A stretch of 64,000 nucleotides of DNA from Micromonospora sp. C95 (GTDB lineage: Bacteria > Actinomycetota > Actinomycetes > Mycobacteriales > Micromonosporaceae), in the NCBI RefSeq assembly GCF_018070465.1, contig NZ_JAGPXT010000012.1:62001-126000 (forward strand). The letters run 5' to 3'. A program made the position numbers and the translations under genes. Shown piece after piece: positions 54,120 to 63,890 of the stretch; position 1 is the first letter of the stretch, and every line of letters starts with the position of its first letter. The notes under the pieces were generated by a model. It was not told where the DNA came from, ran no database searches, and was given only the letters and a program-made list of their open reading frames with translations.

Positions 54120-56909
54120 ATGGTGACCGACCAGCACGATCACGACGGCCCCGACGCCGCGCTGCGCGCCGACATCCGCAGGTTGGGCACGTTGCTCGGG
54201 CAGACCCTGGCCCGCCAAGAGGGGCGCCCGCTGCTCGACCTGGTCGAGGAGATCCGGGCCCAGGTCCGCACCGACGCCCCGGCCGCCGCCCGGCGGCTCG
54301 GTGGGCTCGATGTGACCACCGGCACCAAGCTGGCCCGTGCCTTCTCCACCTACTTCCACCTGGCCAACATCACCGAACAGGTGCACCGGGCCCGCGACCT
54401 GCGGCGCCGCCGCGCCGTCCAGGGCGGCTGGCTGGACCAGGCGGCCAAGATGATCGCCGAGCGCGGGGTGCCGGCCGAGGAGATCGCCTCGGTGGCCCGC
54501 CGGCTGGCGGTACGTCCGGTCTTCACCGCCCACCCGACCGAGGCGGCCCGCCGGTCGATCCTGTCGAAGCTGCGCGCGATCGCGGACGAGCTGGACGCCG
54601 AGACGGCCAACGCGATTCTCTACGGCGCCAGCGACGAGGGTCCGGCGAACCGGCGGCTGGCCGAGCTGCTCGACCTGATGTGGCAGACCGACGAGCTGCG
54701 GCTGGACCGGCCGGACCCGACCGACGAGGCGCGCAACGCCATCTACTACCTGCGTGACCTGTACGCCGAGGCGGCTCCGCAGGTGCTCGACGACCTCGCC
54801 GAGACGCTGCGTACGCTCGGCGTGGAGACCTCGCCGACGGCCCGGCCGCTGACCTTCGGCACCTGGATCGGCGGTGACCGGGACGGCAATCCGTTCGTCA
54901 CCCCGGCGGTGACCCGCGAGGTGCTGGCCATCCAGCACGAGCACGGTCTGACCGCCACCGAGGCGGCAATGGAAGAGCTGATCAGCGAGGTGTCGGTCTC
55001 CCGCCGACTGCGCGGGGTGTCGCTCGACCTGTCCGCCAGCCTCGCCGCCGACCTCGACGCGCTGCCCGAGGTGGCGCCCCGCTTCCGCCGGGTCAACGCC
55101 GAGGAGCCGTACCGGCTCAAGGCCCGCTGTGTCCGTGCCAAGCTCGCCAACACCCGGGCCCGGCTGCGCCAGGGCACCCCGCACGTGCCGGGGCGTGACT
55201 ACCGGGGTTCGGCCGAGCTGATCGCCGACCTGGATCTGCTGCGCGCCTCGCTGGCCCGCAACGCCGGACAGCTCACCGCCGTCGGCCGGCTCGCCTCGAC
55301 CATCCGTACCGTCTCCGCGTTCGGCCTGCACCTGGCGACCATGGACGTCCGGGAGCACGCCGAGAAGCACCACGAGGTGCTCACCCAGCTGTACGCGGCG
55401 GTGGGTGAGGTCGACGACTACCCGTCGCTGAGCCGGCTGGAGCGCACCAAGCTGCTCGCCGACGAGCTGGCCAGCCGCCGGCCGCTGTCGACGTCGGACA
55501 CCCCGCTGAGCGAGTCGGCCCGCAAGACCTTCGACGTGTTCAGCACCATCCGGGAGGCGCAGGACCGGTTCGGCGCCGAGGTGATCGAGTCGTACATCAT
55601 CTCGATGACCCTCGGCGTGGACGACGTGCTCGCCGCGGTGGTGCTCGCCCGCGAGGCCGGCCTGGTCGACGTGCACAGCGGCCGGGCCCGGATCGGCATC
55701 GTGCCGCTGCTGGAGACCCCGGCCGAGCTGAACTCCGGCGGGGAGCTGCTCGACGAGCTGCTTTCGCTGCCGGCGTACCGGGCGCTGGTGGCGGCCCGGG
55801 GCGACGTGCAGGAGGTGATGCTCGGCTACTCGGACTCCAACAAGGAGGCCGGCATCACCACCAGCCAGTGGTCCATCCACCGGGCGCAGCGCGCACTGCG
55901 CGACGTGGCCGCTCGGCACGGCGTGCACCTGCGGCTGTTCCACGGCCGGGGCGGCACGGTCGGGCGTGGCGGCGGCCCCACGCACGACGCGATCCTGGCC
56001 CAGCCGTACGGCACGCTGGACGGCGCGATAAAGGTGACCGAGCAGGGTGAGGTCATCTCCGACAAGTACACCCTCCCCGCGTTGGCCCGGGAGAACCTGG
56101 AGCTGAGCGTGGCCGCCGTGCTCCAGGCGACGCTGCTGCACACCGCGCCCCGCCAACCCGCCGAGATGCTGGAACGCTGGGACGCGACGATGGACGTGGT
56201 CTCCGAGTCGGCGTTCCGGTCGTACCGCTCGCTGGTGGAGGATCCGGACCTGCCCGCGTACTTCTGGGCCTCCACCCCGACCGAGTTGCTCGGTGCGTTG
56301 AACATCGGCTCGCGCCCGGCGAAGCGACCGAACACCGGCGCCGGGCTGTCCGGGTTGCGGGCCATCCCGTGGGTGTTCGGCTGGACCCAGACCCGGCAGA
56401 TCGTGCCCGGCTGGTTCGGGGTCGGCTCCGGTCTGGCCGCCGCCCGGGAGGCCGGGCTGGCCGACGTGCTCGCCGAGATGCACCGCAACTGGCACTTCTT
56501 CCGCACGTTCCTGTCCAACGTGGAGATGATGCTGACCAAGACCGACCTCGGCATCGCCCGCCGGTACGTGGAGACCCTGGTCCCGCAGCAGCTGCACCCG
56601 ATCTTCGACAAGATCGAGCAGGAGTACGAGCTGACCCGGCGCGAGGTGCTCGCGGTCACCGACTCACCGGACCTGCTGGAGAACTCCCCGGTGCTGCAAC
56701 GCACTCTCGCCGTCCGCGACACCTACCTGGAACCGTTGCACCACCTTCAGGTGGCGCTGCTGCGGCAGTACCGCGACTCCGGGGCGGCGGGCCGCGCGGT
56801 GGCCACCGCGCCGGGCGGCCGGCGCGCCCCCAGCGACGGCACGGCCCTGGAGCGGGCTCTACTCACCACGGTCAACGGCATCGCCGCCGGCATGCGCAAC
56901 ACCGGCTGA
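54120..56909 (+). CDS. ppc: Phosphoenolpyruvate carboxylase
   Basis: Makes oxaloacetate from PEP and bicarbonate, replenishing the TCA cycle; 929 residues. Catalytic His138 in FTAHPTEAARR, arginines and lysine in GYSDSNKEAGITTSQW, the mobile FHGRGGTVGRGGGP loop, and the C-terminal MRNTG used for aspartate inhibition are all intact. Both ATG 54120 and the adjacent GTG 54123 are possible starts behind GAGGAG. Its stop is 18 bp from a convergent gene. It complements enolase, encoded 10 kb away, at the PEP node. Confidence 0.96.
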   Translation: MVTDQHDHDGPDAALRADIRRLGTLLGQTLARQEGRPLLDLVEEIRAQVRTDAPAAARRLGGLDVTTGTKLARAFSTYFHLANITEQVHRARDLRRRRAVQGGWLDQAAKMIAERGVPAEEIASVARRLAVRPVFTAHPTEAARRSILSKLRAIADELDAETANAILYGASDEGPANRRLAELLDLMWQTDELRLDRPDPTDEARNAIYYLRDLYAEAAPQVLDDLAETLRTLGVETSPTARPLTFGTWIGGDRDGNPFVTPAVTREVLAIQHEHGLTATEAAMEELISEVSVSRRLRGVSLDLSASLAADLDALPEVAPRFRRVNAEEPYRLKARCVRAKLANTRARLRQGTPHVPGRDYRGSAELIADLDLLRASLARNAGQLTAVGRLASTIRTVSAFGLHLATMDVREHAEKHHEVLTQLYAAVGEVDDYPSLSRLERTKLLADELASRRPLSTSDTPLSESARKTFDVFSTIREAQDRFGAEVIESYIISMTLGVDDVLAAVVLAREAGLVDVHSGRARIGIVPLLETPAELNSGGELLDELLSLPAYRALVAARGDVQEVMLGYSDSNKEAGITTSQWSIHRAQRALRDVAARHGVHLRLFHGRGGTVGRGGGPTHDAILAQPYGTLDGAIKVTEQGEVISDKYTLPALARENLELSVAAVLQATLLHTAPRQPAEMLERWDATMDVVSESAFRSYRSLVEDPDLPAYFWASTPTELLGALNIGSRPAKRPNTGAGLSGLRAIPWVFGWTQTRQIVPGWFGVGSGLAAAREAGLADVLAEMHRNWHFFRTFLSNVEMMLTKTDLGIARRYVETLVPQQLHPIFDKIEQEYELTRREVLAVTDSPDLLENSPVLQRTLAVRDTYLEPLHHLQVALLRQYRDSGAAGRAVATAPGGRRAPSDGTALERALLTTVNGIAAGMRNTG

Positions 56910-56927
56910 GTGGTGGCAGGAGGGGCG

Positions 56928-57659
56928 TCAGAAGTCGCCGCCGCCGAAGTCACCGCCGCCGCCGAAGTCACCGCTTCCGGGATCGCCGCCGAAGTCGGCC
57001 CCGGTGGCGCCCGGGTCGTCCATGCCGGCGGCGGCGCTGGCGTCGTAGCCGGGGTCGCCGAACGACGGTGAGAAGAGCGCGTCGGCGATCAACATGCCGC
57101 CGATCACGCCGGCCCCGGTTCCGAGTGCGGTCTTCCACCAGGGGGTGGAGTACCAGCCGGCGGGCACCGGTCGAGCCCGTACCCGGCCGCCCGGGTAGTA
57201 GTAGGGCGTCTCCTGCCCGGGTTGCGGGCCGGCCTTGAACGTCTGGCCCTGCACCTCAACCTGGCGTGGCACGGTCAACTCACCCGCACCGTCGGCGGCG
57301 GCCAGCGGCGGCAGAGCCGGCCCCGGGTCGATGCCGAGCGCCAGCCGCGCGGCCCGGATGTACGTGAGCCCCTCCACGGCGGACTCCCGGGCGAGCCGGT
57401 ACTGGGTGATGCTCCGAGCCTGCTCCAGCTGGGAGCCGGCGGCGTGGTAGCGCTCGGCGGCGTCGGCCAGCGCCTGGCGTACCGCCGGCTCCTCGCCACC
57501 GAGGTTCATCACCTGCCCGCCGAGGCGTTCGTACCACCGCCGCGCGTCGGCCCGCACGTCGGCGAGGTTTCGGGCCGCACGGGCGGCACGCTCCCGCCGC
57601 CACCAGAGCAGGGCACCGCCGAGCAACACCACGACAAGGACGAGCAACAGGGGTTCCAC
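56928..57659 (-). CDS. Membrane-anchored protein with glycine-rich tail
   Basis: A 243-residue protein. One N-terminal helix (about 3-20), a helical domain (about 25-110, DARRWYERLGGQVMNLGGEEP), a proline-rich part (GPQPGQETPYYYPGGRVRARP), a second hydrophobic stretch (about 175-195, GTGAGVIGGMLIADAL), and a C-terminus of GGDFGGG repeats. The tail resembles those of envelope proteins with TPM-like domains, but no domain is recognised. Function unknown. Converges with ppc. Confidence 0.7.
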   Translation of the reverse strand: MEPLLLVLVVVLLGGALLWWRRERAARAARNLADVRADARRWYERLGGQVMNLGGEEPAVRQALADAAERYHAAGSQLEQARSITQYRLARESAVEGLTYIRAARLALGIDPGPALPPLAAADGAGELTVPRQVEVQGQTFKAGPQPGQETPYYYPGGRVRARPVPAGWYSTPWWKTALGTGAGVIGGMLIADALFSPSFGDPGYDASAAAGMDDPGATGADFGGDPGSGDFGGGGDFGGGDF

Positions 57660-57772
57660 GCTGTAAACGTACCCAGGGTGGGCCGACGATTCCCGACCCG
57701 GTGAGCCCGGCTCGGGAAATCGCGACGCGCCCGTCCGGGCGCTGCGAGCCAGCCTTTGGCAAGCTCCTGAGG

Positions 57773-58942
57773 ATGGACCTGGAGACCCTCGCGGTTGTCG
57801 TCGTCTGTCTAGGTGCCGGCGGCGCGGTCGGCTGGTTCGCCGCCCGGGCCCGCTCGGCGACCGAGATCGCCCGGCTGGACGCCACGCTGCGCGCCACCCG
57901 CGAGGGCGAGGGACGGCTGGAGCAGTCGATGCGGGCGCTGAGCTACGAGGCGACGGCCCAGTCGCAGGAGGCGGTCGCCCGGGCGGTGGCCCCGTTGCAC
58001 GAGACGCTGCGCCGCTACGAGCAGCGGGTCGCCGACCTCGAACGGGAGCGGGTCGACGCCTACGCCGAGTTGCGCGAGCAGGTCAGGGCGATGAGCACGG
58101 TCTCCGGTGAGCTGCGGACGGAGACGAAACAGCTGGTGGCTGCCCTACGTGCGCCGCAGGTACGCGGGCGGTGGGGCGAGCACCAGTTGCGCCGCATCGT
58201 CGAGGCCGCCGGCATGCTTGAGCACTGCGACTTCGCCGAGCAGGTCACCGCCGCCACCGATCAGCAGACGGTACGCCCCGACCTGGTGGTCCGCCTGCAC
58301 GGCGGCCGGAGTGTGGTGGTGGACGCCAAGGCGCCGTTCGACGCTTACCTCACCGCGATGGAGGCGCGCGACGAGCGGGGCCGGGACGCCCATCTCGACG
58401 CGCACGCCAAGCATCTGCGGGCACACGTCGACGCATTGGCCGCCAAGTCGTACTGGTCCGCGTTCGAGTCCACTCCGGAGTTCGTGGTTCTCTTCGTGCC
58501 GGCCGATCCTTTTCTCGATGTCGCCCTGCAACGCGATCCGACGCTGTTGGAGCACGCGTTCACCCGGAACGTGGTGCTGGCCACCCCGGCCACCCTTGTC
58601 GCGCTGCTGCGTACGGTCGCCTGGTCATGGCGGCAGGAACAGCTGACCCGCAACGCGATGGCCGTGCACACGGTGGCACGGGAACTGTACGGGCGGTTGT
58701 CGACGCTTGGTGACCACGTCGGCAAACTCGGTTCCTCACTCGGTGGCGCGGTGACCGCGTACAACCGGGCGGTGGGCTCGTTGGAGGCACGGGTGCTGGT
58801 AAGTGCCCGCAAGCTGGCCGAACTTGGCGTGTCGGATCAGGAACTGCCCACCCCGGGGCAGGTGGAGTTGGCTCCCCGCCAGCCGCAAGCGCCAGAGCTG
58901 CTGGTGGAATCCACTCCGGATGATCGAACTCGGTCCAACTGA
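57773..58942 (+). CDS. rmuC: DNA recombination protein RmuC-like
   Basis: A 389-residue protein. N-terminal transmembrane helix (about 5-22), a long coiled coil (about 30-115), then the RmuC nuclease-like domain (RGRWGEHQLRRIVEAAGM, VVVDAKAPFDAYL, FVPADPFLDVAL). The catalytic-type acids of the PD-(D/E)XK fold are in VDAKAP. RmuC limits inversions at short inverted repeats. ATG 57773 is preceded by a close GAGG. Interesting beside a genome region rich in inverted repeats, but no functional link is shown. Confidence 0.88.
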   Translation: MDLETLAVVVVCLGAGGAVGWFAARARSATEIARLDATLRATREGEGRLEQSMRALSYEATAQSQEAVARAVAPLHETLRRYEQRVADLERERVDAYAELREQVRAMSTVSGELRTETKQLVAALRAPQVRGRWGEHQLRRIVEAAGMLEHCDFAEQVTAATDQQTVRPDLVVRLHGGRSVVVDAKAPFDAYLTAMEARDERGRDAHLDAHAKHLRAHVDALAAKSYWSAFESTPEFVVLFVPADPFLDVALQRDPTLLEHAFTRNVVLATPATLVALLRTVAWSWRQEQLTRNAMAVHTVARELYGRLSTLGDHVGKLGSSLGGAVTAYNRAVGSLEARVLVSARKLAELGVSDQELPTPGQVELAPRQPQAPELLVESTPDDRTRSN

Positions 58943-59105
58943 AATCCGCCCCTATCATCTTCGATGTGACAATGAGCGTCTCGCATATCACGAGATGGTC
59001 ACAACGTACCCGGCGGTAGTGACATCGACGGTCGGCACCGCGAAGGATTTCGCTCACGCGTGCCCTGCATCTGAGGGCGCCTGAGTTCTCTGGAGGAAAG
59101 AGAAC

Positions 59106-62100
59106 GTGAGTAAACCCCGAAACCTGAGCCGGCGTACCTCCGCCGCGCTCTTCGCCTCGGTGATGGCGGCCAGCGCCGTGACCGTGGCGGGCGGTGCAGC
59201 CACCGCGAGCGCCGCTCCTGCCGGACCCGACGCCGCGCAGGCCACCCCCGCCGAGTCGTTGGATCAGCACGACGCCAAACTGCTCGCCGAGGCGGAGGCG
59301 AAAAAGGCCCCCACCGTCACGATGATCGTCGCCACCGACAAGGGCAAGGCGAGGGACGTCGCCGACGACCTCAAGGAGCTCGGCGCGGCCGTCACCGAGC
59401 GCTTCGACACCATCGGTTACGTGCTCGCCAAGGTGCCGACCGGCAAGGCGGTCAAGGCCGCCAAGCTGCCGGGCGTGGCCGCCATCGACCTGGACGAGGA
59501 GATCCAGCTCCCCGACCCGAAGCCCGAGGTCGCCCCCGGCGGCAAGAAGGGCAGCAAGCAGGGCGGCACGCTCAGCGGACCCGGCGCCAAGACCAAGGCC
59601 GACAACCCGTACATGCCGACGAACGAGACCGGTGCGGTCAAGTTCGTCAAGCAGCACAAGAAGTGGGACGGCCGCGGCGTCACCATCGGCATCATGGACT
59701 CCGGTGTGGACCTGGAGCACCCGGCACTGCAGGAGACCACCACCGGCGACCGCAAGATCGTCGACTGGGTGACCGCGACCGACCCGTTCGAGGACCCCAC
59801 CTGGCGGCCGATGATCAACCAGGTGACCGGCCCCACGTTCGCCCTGGCCGGCCGCACCTGGACCGCGCCGGCCGGCAGCTACCGGTTCAACCTGTTCAGC
59901 GAGAACATCACCAACAACAGCGACCCGGCCGGTGATGTCAACCGCGACGGCGACAACACCGACCAGTTCGGCATCCTGTTCGACCCGGCGACCAACAACA
60001 TCCGGGTCGACTCCGACCAGGACGGCGACTTCACCGACGAGGCCGTGATGCGGCCGTACAAGGAGAAGTTCGACGTCGGCCACTTCGGCACCGACAACCC
60101 GGCGACCGCGGTCACCGAGCGGATGTCGTTCGTCGTCGAGTACCGCAAGAACGTCGACACCACCCCGCTCGGCGGCCCCGGCCTGGTCGACTACGTCAAC
60201 ATCGGCATCATCGAGAGCGCCCACGGCACGCACGTCGCCGGCATCACCGCCGCCAACGACATGCTCGGCAACGGCGCGTTCGACGGTGCCGCCCCCGGCG
60301 CCAAGATCGTTTCCTCCCGTGCCTGCTCCTGGGGCGGTGGCTGTACGGCCGCCGCACTCACCACCGGCATGGCCGATCTGGTGATCAACCGCGGGGTCGA
60401 CGTGATCAACATGTCGATCGGTGGCCTGCCCGCGCTCAACGACGGCAACAACGCCCGCGCCACCCTGTACAACAACCTGATCACCACGTACGGGGTGCAG
60501 ATGTTCATCTCGGCCGGCAACTCCGGCCCGGGTGTGAACACCATCGGCGACCCGTCGGCGTCGACAAATGTGGTGAGCGTCGCTGCCAGCGTCAGCAAGG
60601 ACACCTGGCTGGCCAACTACGGCTCGGTGGTCAAGAAGAAGAACGCCCTGTTCAACTTCTCCTCGCGCGGCCCGCGTGAGGACGGTGGCGCCAAGCCGAA
60701 CATCGCCGCGCCGGGTTCGGCCATCTCCACCACCCCGGTGTGGCAGCCCGGCAGCCCCGTCGCCGAGGCCGGCTACTCGCTGCCGCCGGGCTACGGCATG
60801 TTCAACGGCACGTCGATGGCCTCCCCGCAGGCCGCCGGTGCCGCCGCACTGCTGCTCTCGGCTGCCCGGGCGACCGACAAGGGCATCACCCCGGAGATGC
60901 TGCGCCGGGCGATCTACTCCTCGGCCAAGCCCATCGCCGACACTCCGACCTACGGGCAGGGTTACGGCATGTTCAACGTGCCGGGTGCCTGGAAGCTGCT
61001 TAAGAAGGGTGTGCAGACCCGCTCGTACACCTCCGACGCTCCGGTCTGCACGGTGCTCTCCGGCCTGCTGGCCACTCCGCACCAGGGCACCGGCGTCTAC
61101 AACCGCTGCGGCTCCGCCGACGGCGGCCACAAGGTCAACCAGTCGAAGTCGTACCAGGTCACGCTGACCCGGACCAGCGGCCCGGCCGGCAACGTCAAGC
61201 ACAACGTGGGTCTGCGCGGCAACGACGGCACCTTCTCGGCGCCGAAGAGCGTCAGGCTGCCGCTGAACACGCCGGTCACCATCACGATCATCGCCAAGCC
61301 GAAGACCGTCGGCGCGCACGGCACGATCGTGACCGTCGACGACCCGGCCACCAGCACGATCGACTTCGAGGTCTCCGCCGTGGTGGTGGCCTCGAACGAC
61401 GTCAGCAAGCCCAACTTCGCCTACTCGGCGCAGGGCTCGGTGGACCGGAACAGCACCACGTCGTACTTCGTGACGGTTCCCCCGGGCGCCGGTGCGTTGC
61501 AGGTGAACCTCTCCGGCATCGCCACCGGGTCGCAGACGCGCTTCATCGCGTTCAACCCGTACGGCGTTCCGGTGGAGAGCACCTCCAGCCTGGCCTGTTT
61601 CACCAACCACGTCAGCACGGTCGTCTGCAACGCCTTCGAGCGTGACTACCAGGACCCGATGCCGGGTGTCTGGGAGATCGAGGTCGAGTCCCGGCGTACC
61701 TCGCCGTCGCTGAACAACCCGTACCAGCTCCAGGCACGGGTGCAGGGCGTCGCGGTCGAGCCGGCCGTGGTCGAACTGCCGTCCGTCACCACCGGCACCC
61801 CGACGCCGGTCACCTGGTCGCTGAAGAACACCTTCGGCCCGGTCACCGTGACCGGCCAGGGCGGCGCGCTGGCCAGCTCGCACGCGGAGCGGCCGACCAT
61901 CGTCGAGTACGCGACGCAGGAGTTCACCGTGGACGTGCCGGCGGGCGCCACCAGCTTCACCGCCCGCATCGGCAACCCCTCGGACGCCGGCGCCGATCTC
62001 GACCTGTTCGTGTACCGGGGCGGTGCCCTGATCGCGTACAACGCCGACGGTGACTCCGAGGAGTTCGTGACCCTCAACAACCCGGCGGCGGGCACCTACA

Positions 62101-62372
62101 CCGTCGTCGTCGAGGCGTACTCGGTCGACGGTGCCGGTGGTAGCACCGAGTACGACTACCGGGACTCGTTCTCCTCCCCGGCGCTCGGCACCCTCTCGGC
62201 GTCGAGCACGCCGCTCACCCTGGCTCACGGTGCCACCGGCACCATCTCGGGCACGGTGACGGCACAGTCCGCCCCGCCCGCGGGCCGGAGCCTCTACGGT
62301 GAGCTGGCCGTGGTGACCACCGAAGGCGCGGTCGTCGGCCGCGGCGCGGTCTCCATCGGCGCGGTGAACTGA
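59106..62372 (+). CDS. Secreted subtilisin-like serine protease (S8, TPPII-like)
   Basis: A 1088-residue exported protease. Signal peptide to about residue 37 (ATASAAPAG), an inhibitor I9-like propeptide (about 68-135), and the catalytic triad D198 (GIMDSGVDLEHP), H373 (SAHGTHVAG) and S570 (FNGTSMASP). About 170 residues between Asp and His form an insert containing two Asp-rich loops (VNRDGDNTDQFG, DSDQDGDFTDE) that may bind calcium. The C-terminal 450 residues hold beta-sandwich and PPC-like domains (ADLDLFVYRGGALIAYNADGDSEEF). The GTG follows a strong GGAGGAAA. It is likely extracellular and nutritional. Confidence 0.9.
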   Translation: MSKPRNLSRRTSAALFASVMAASAVTVAGGAATASAAPAGPDAAQATPAESLDQHDAKLLAEAEAKKAPTVTMIVATDKGKARDVADDLKELGAAVTERFDTIGYVLAKVPTGKAVKAAKLPGVAAIDLDEEIQLPDPKPEVAPGGKKGSKQGGTLSGPGAKTKADNPYMPTNETGAVKFVKQHKKWDGRGVTIGIMDSGVDLEHPALQETTTGDRKIVDWVTATDPFEDPTWRPMINQVTGPTFALAGRTWTAPAGSYRFNLFSENITNNSDPAGDVNRDGDNTDQFGILFDPATNNIRVDSDQDGDFTDEAVMRPYKEKFDVGHFGTDNPATAVTERMSFVVEYRKNVDTTPLGGPGLVDYVNIGIIESAHGTHVAGITAANDMLGNGAFDGAAPGAKIVSSRACSWGGGCTAAALTTGMADLVINRGVDVINMSIGGLPALNDGNNARATLYNNLITTYGVQMFISAGNSGPGVNTIGDPSASTNVVSVAASVSKDTWLANYGSVVKKKNALFNFSSRGPREDGGAKPNIAAPGSAISTTPVWQPGSPVAEAGYSLPPGYGMFNGTSMASPQAAGAAALLLSAARATDKGITPEMLRRAIYSSAKPIADTPTYGQGYGMFNVPGAWKLLKKGVQTRSYTSDAPVCTVLSGLLATPHQGTGVYNRCGSADGGHKVNQSKSYQVTLTRTSGPAGNVKHNVGLRGNDGTFSAPKSVRLPLNTPVTITIIAKPKTVGAHGTIVTVDDPATSTIDFEVSAVVVASNDVSKPNFAYSAQGSVDRNSTTSYFVTVPPGAGALQVNLSGIATGSQTRFIAFNPYGVPVESTSSLACFTNHVSTVVCNAFERDYQDPMPGVWEIEVESRRTSPSLNNPYQLQARVQGVAVEPAVVELPSVTTGTPTPVTWSLKNTFGPVTVTGQGGALASSHAERPTIVEYATQEFTVDVPAGATSFTARIGNPSDAGADLDLFVYRGGALIAYNADGDSEEFVTLNNPAAGTYTVVVEAYSVDGAGGSTEYDYRDSFSSPALGTLSASSTPLTLAHGATGTISGTVTAQSAPPAGRSLYGELAVVTTEGAVVGRGAVSIGAVN

Positions 62373-62392
62373 CACCACCACCCGCACCATCA

Positions 62393-62428
62393 GGAAGCCC
62401 GTCTCCGGTTCTCCGGAGGCGGGCTTCC
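62393..62428. terminator. Bidirectional terminator after the S8 protease gene
   Basis: Stem 62393-62408 with 62413-62428: 15 Watson-Crick pairs and one G-T pair around a TTCT loop. It lies in the 78-bp gap between two convergent genes. Confidence 0.85.
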
Positions 62429-62450
62429 GTCCGTCAACGGGTCGAGCCGG

Positions 62451-63287
62451 TCAGCTGACCGGCTCGACCCGTGGCGGGTGACGGCCGACCAGACCCACCA
62501 CGAGCAGCAGGTACGCGGCCAACTCGACGGCGGCGAAGACGGCCGGTCCGGACGCGGGCAGGCTCGCGTTGGCCTGAAACGCGGCGGAGAGCAGGACACC
62601 ACGTTCGGCGTACCGCGGCAGCGCCAACGCGGTGAGCGCCGTGTCCAGGTGGGTCAGGGCGACAAGTGCCAGCAGGACGGCACCGCCGGCGGCGACCCGG
62701 CGACGACGCCCGGCGAGCAGGACCGCCAGGACCAATGCGCCGACGGCGAGTGCGAGGGGTGCCAGCATGGCGCCGACCGCCGCCGCGCCGGACGGGCTGG
62801 TGTCGCCGGGACCGGACCGCCCACTCTCGGACACCGCAAAGTGGATCTCGGCCAGCCGGACGGCCGCGTACCCGACCACGAGCGTCGCCGCCAGCACCGC
62901 ACCGGCGAGGGCAAAACGACCCGGGCGGGCATCGCGCCGCAGACCGGTCAGCAACAGGATCAGGACGAGAAGCAGCGCCGCCCAGCTCAGCCGGAGTCCG
63001 GTGACGAACCCAAGGGTCGGGTCAACCGCGCCAGGTCGAAGGACCTGCCATCCCCGGTCGGCGGGATCGGCGGGCATCATGATCCACGCCTCGACGACAA
63101 GCGCGGTGAGCGCCACCGGCAGCGCCCAGGACCGGCCCGGTCGCCGGGCGGTCAGCGCGTACGCCGTCAGCAGCAGCAACGCGGCCACCTCGGCCTGGCG
63201 CAGCAGCGGAACTCCGGTGAGGATGCCGAGGACATGGACGGCGGCGAGGGCTCCGGCCAGCACAGGAAGGATCGGTCGGTACCGCAC
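62451..63287 (-). CDS. Membrane protein, about eight helices
   Basis: A 278-residue hydrophobic protein with about eight membrane helices and a short basic C-terminus (GRHPPRVEPVS). No family recognised and no conserved catalytic motif visible. It converges with the protease gene. Upstream, 73 bp separate it from the next lipoprotein gene on the same strand. Confidence 0.65.
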   Translation of the reverse strand: MRYRPILPVLAGALAAVHVLGILTGVPLLRQAEVAALLLLTAYALTARRPGRSWALPVALTALVVEAWIMMPADPADRGWQVLRPGAVDPTLGFVTGLRLSWAALLLVLILLLTGLRRDARPGRFALAGAVLAATLVVGYAAVRLAEIHFAVSESGRSGPGDTSPSGAAAVGAMLAPLALAVGALVLAVLLAGRRRRVAAGGAVLLALVALTHLDTALTALALPRYAERGVLLSAAFQANASLPASGPAVFAAVELAAYLLLVVGLVGRHPPRVEPVS

Positions 63288-63360
63288 CGGGGCATCCTGC
63301 CATCATCTGATCCACATCGTCGGCCCGTGCCGCCGTCGCGGGCGGCCCGGGGCCACGAAC

Positions 63361-63813
63361 TCAGCCCCGCCTGGCGGAGGCCACGACGAACGGGGTGCCC
63401 TGCTGGCAGGTGGACATCATGGTCGGGTCGGGACGCCCGGTCACCGTCACCGACGCACCCGCGCTGAGCACGTCGCGCGGACCGCCGAGCAGCAGGTAGC
63501 CGTCGAGCAGCAGGCAGCCGGGCTCGACGCCGGACTCGATCCGGCCGGTCAACGTGATCTCGCCGGTCGCGGGTGGCTTCGACGGGGCGCTCGGCCGGAC
63601 CGTCGGTCGGGTGGTGGGTACCGTCGGGTCCACGGGGTCGGAGGGTGAGGGCGCGGGCGCGGACCCGGTCGGGTCCGGGGTGGGCAGTTCGGTCACCGGT
63701 GACGCTCCCGTCGGGGTCGGGGTGGTGGTGCCGTCACCCGCCTCCTGGCCGGCACAGGCGGCGAGCGCCGTGCAGACGATCAACGCGGTGGCGGCGATCC
63801 GAAGGGTCCTCAT
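63361..63813 (-). CDS. Small lipoprotein with Pro/Thr-rich linker
   Basis: A 150-residue lipoprotein. Signal peptide with lipobox ALAAC (cysteine near 19), then about 60 residues of Pro/Thr/Ser-rich linker, then a small beta domain (EITLTGRIESGVEPGCLLLDG, ASVTVTGRPD, STCQQGTPFVV). Two cysteines in the domain may pair. Function unknown. ATG 63813 is the first start from which the signal peptide reads. Confidence 0.75.
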   Translation of the reverse strand: MRTLRIAATALIVCTALAACAGQEAGDGTTTPTPTGASPVTELPTPDPTGSAPAPSPSDPVDPTVPTTRPTVRPSAPSKPPATGEITLTGRIESGVEPGCLLLDGYLLLGGPRDVLSAGASVTVTGRPDPTMMSTCQQGTPFVVASARRG

Positions 63814-63890
63814 GCCAAACTCAGACGCACCGGGCCGGTGAACAGTTCCACCGGGCCTGCCCGACGCGCTCACGAACCTGTCCGGGGGGC

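Noticed and set aside
53610..56597. A 995-codon open frame on the minus strand across ppc
   Set aside because: It lies antisense to a clear ppc gene; its sequence has no domain, is rich in Arg/Gly/His, and follows from third-position GC bias.
58560..62390. A 1276-codon open frame antisense to the S8 protease
   Set aside because: No recognisable domain and the composition expected of a GC shadow; the sense gene has an intact catalytic triad and signal peptide.
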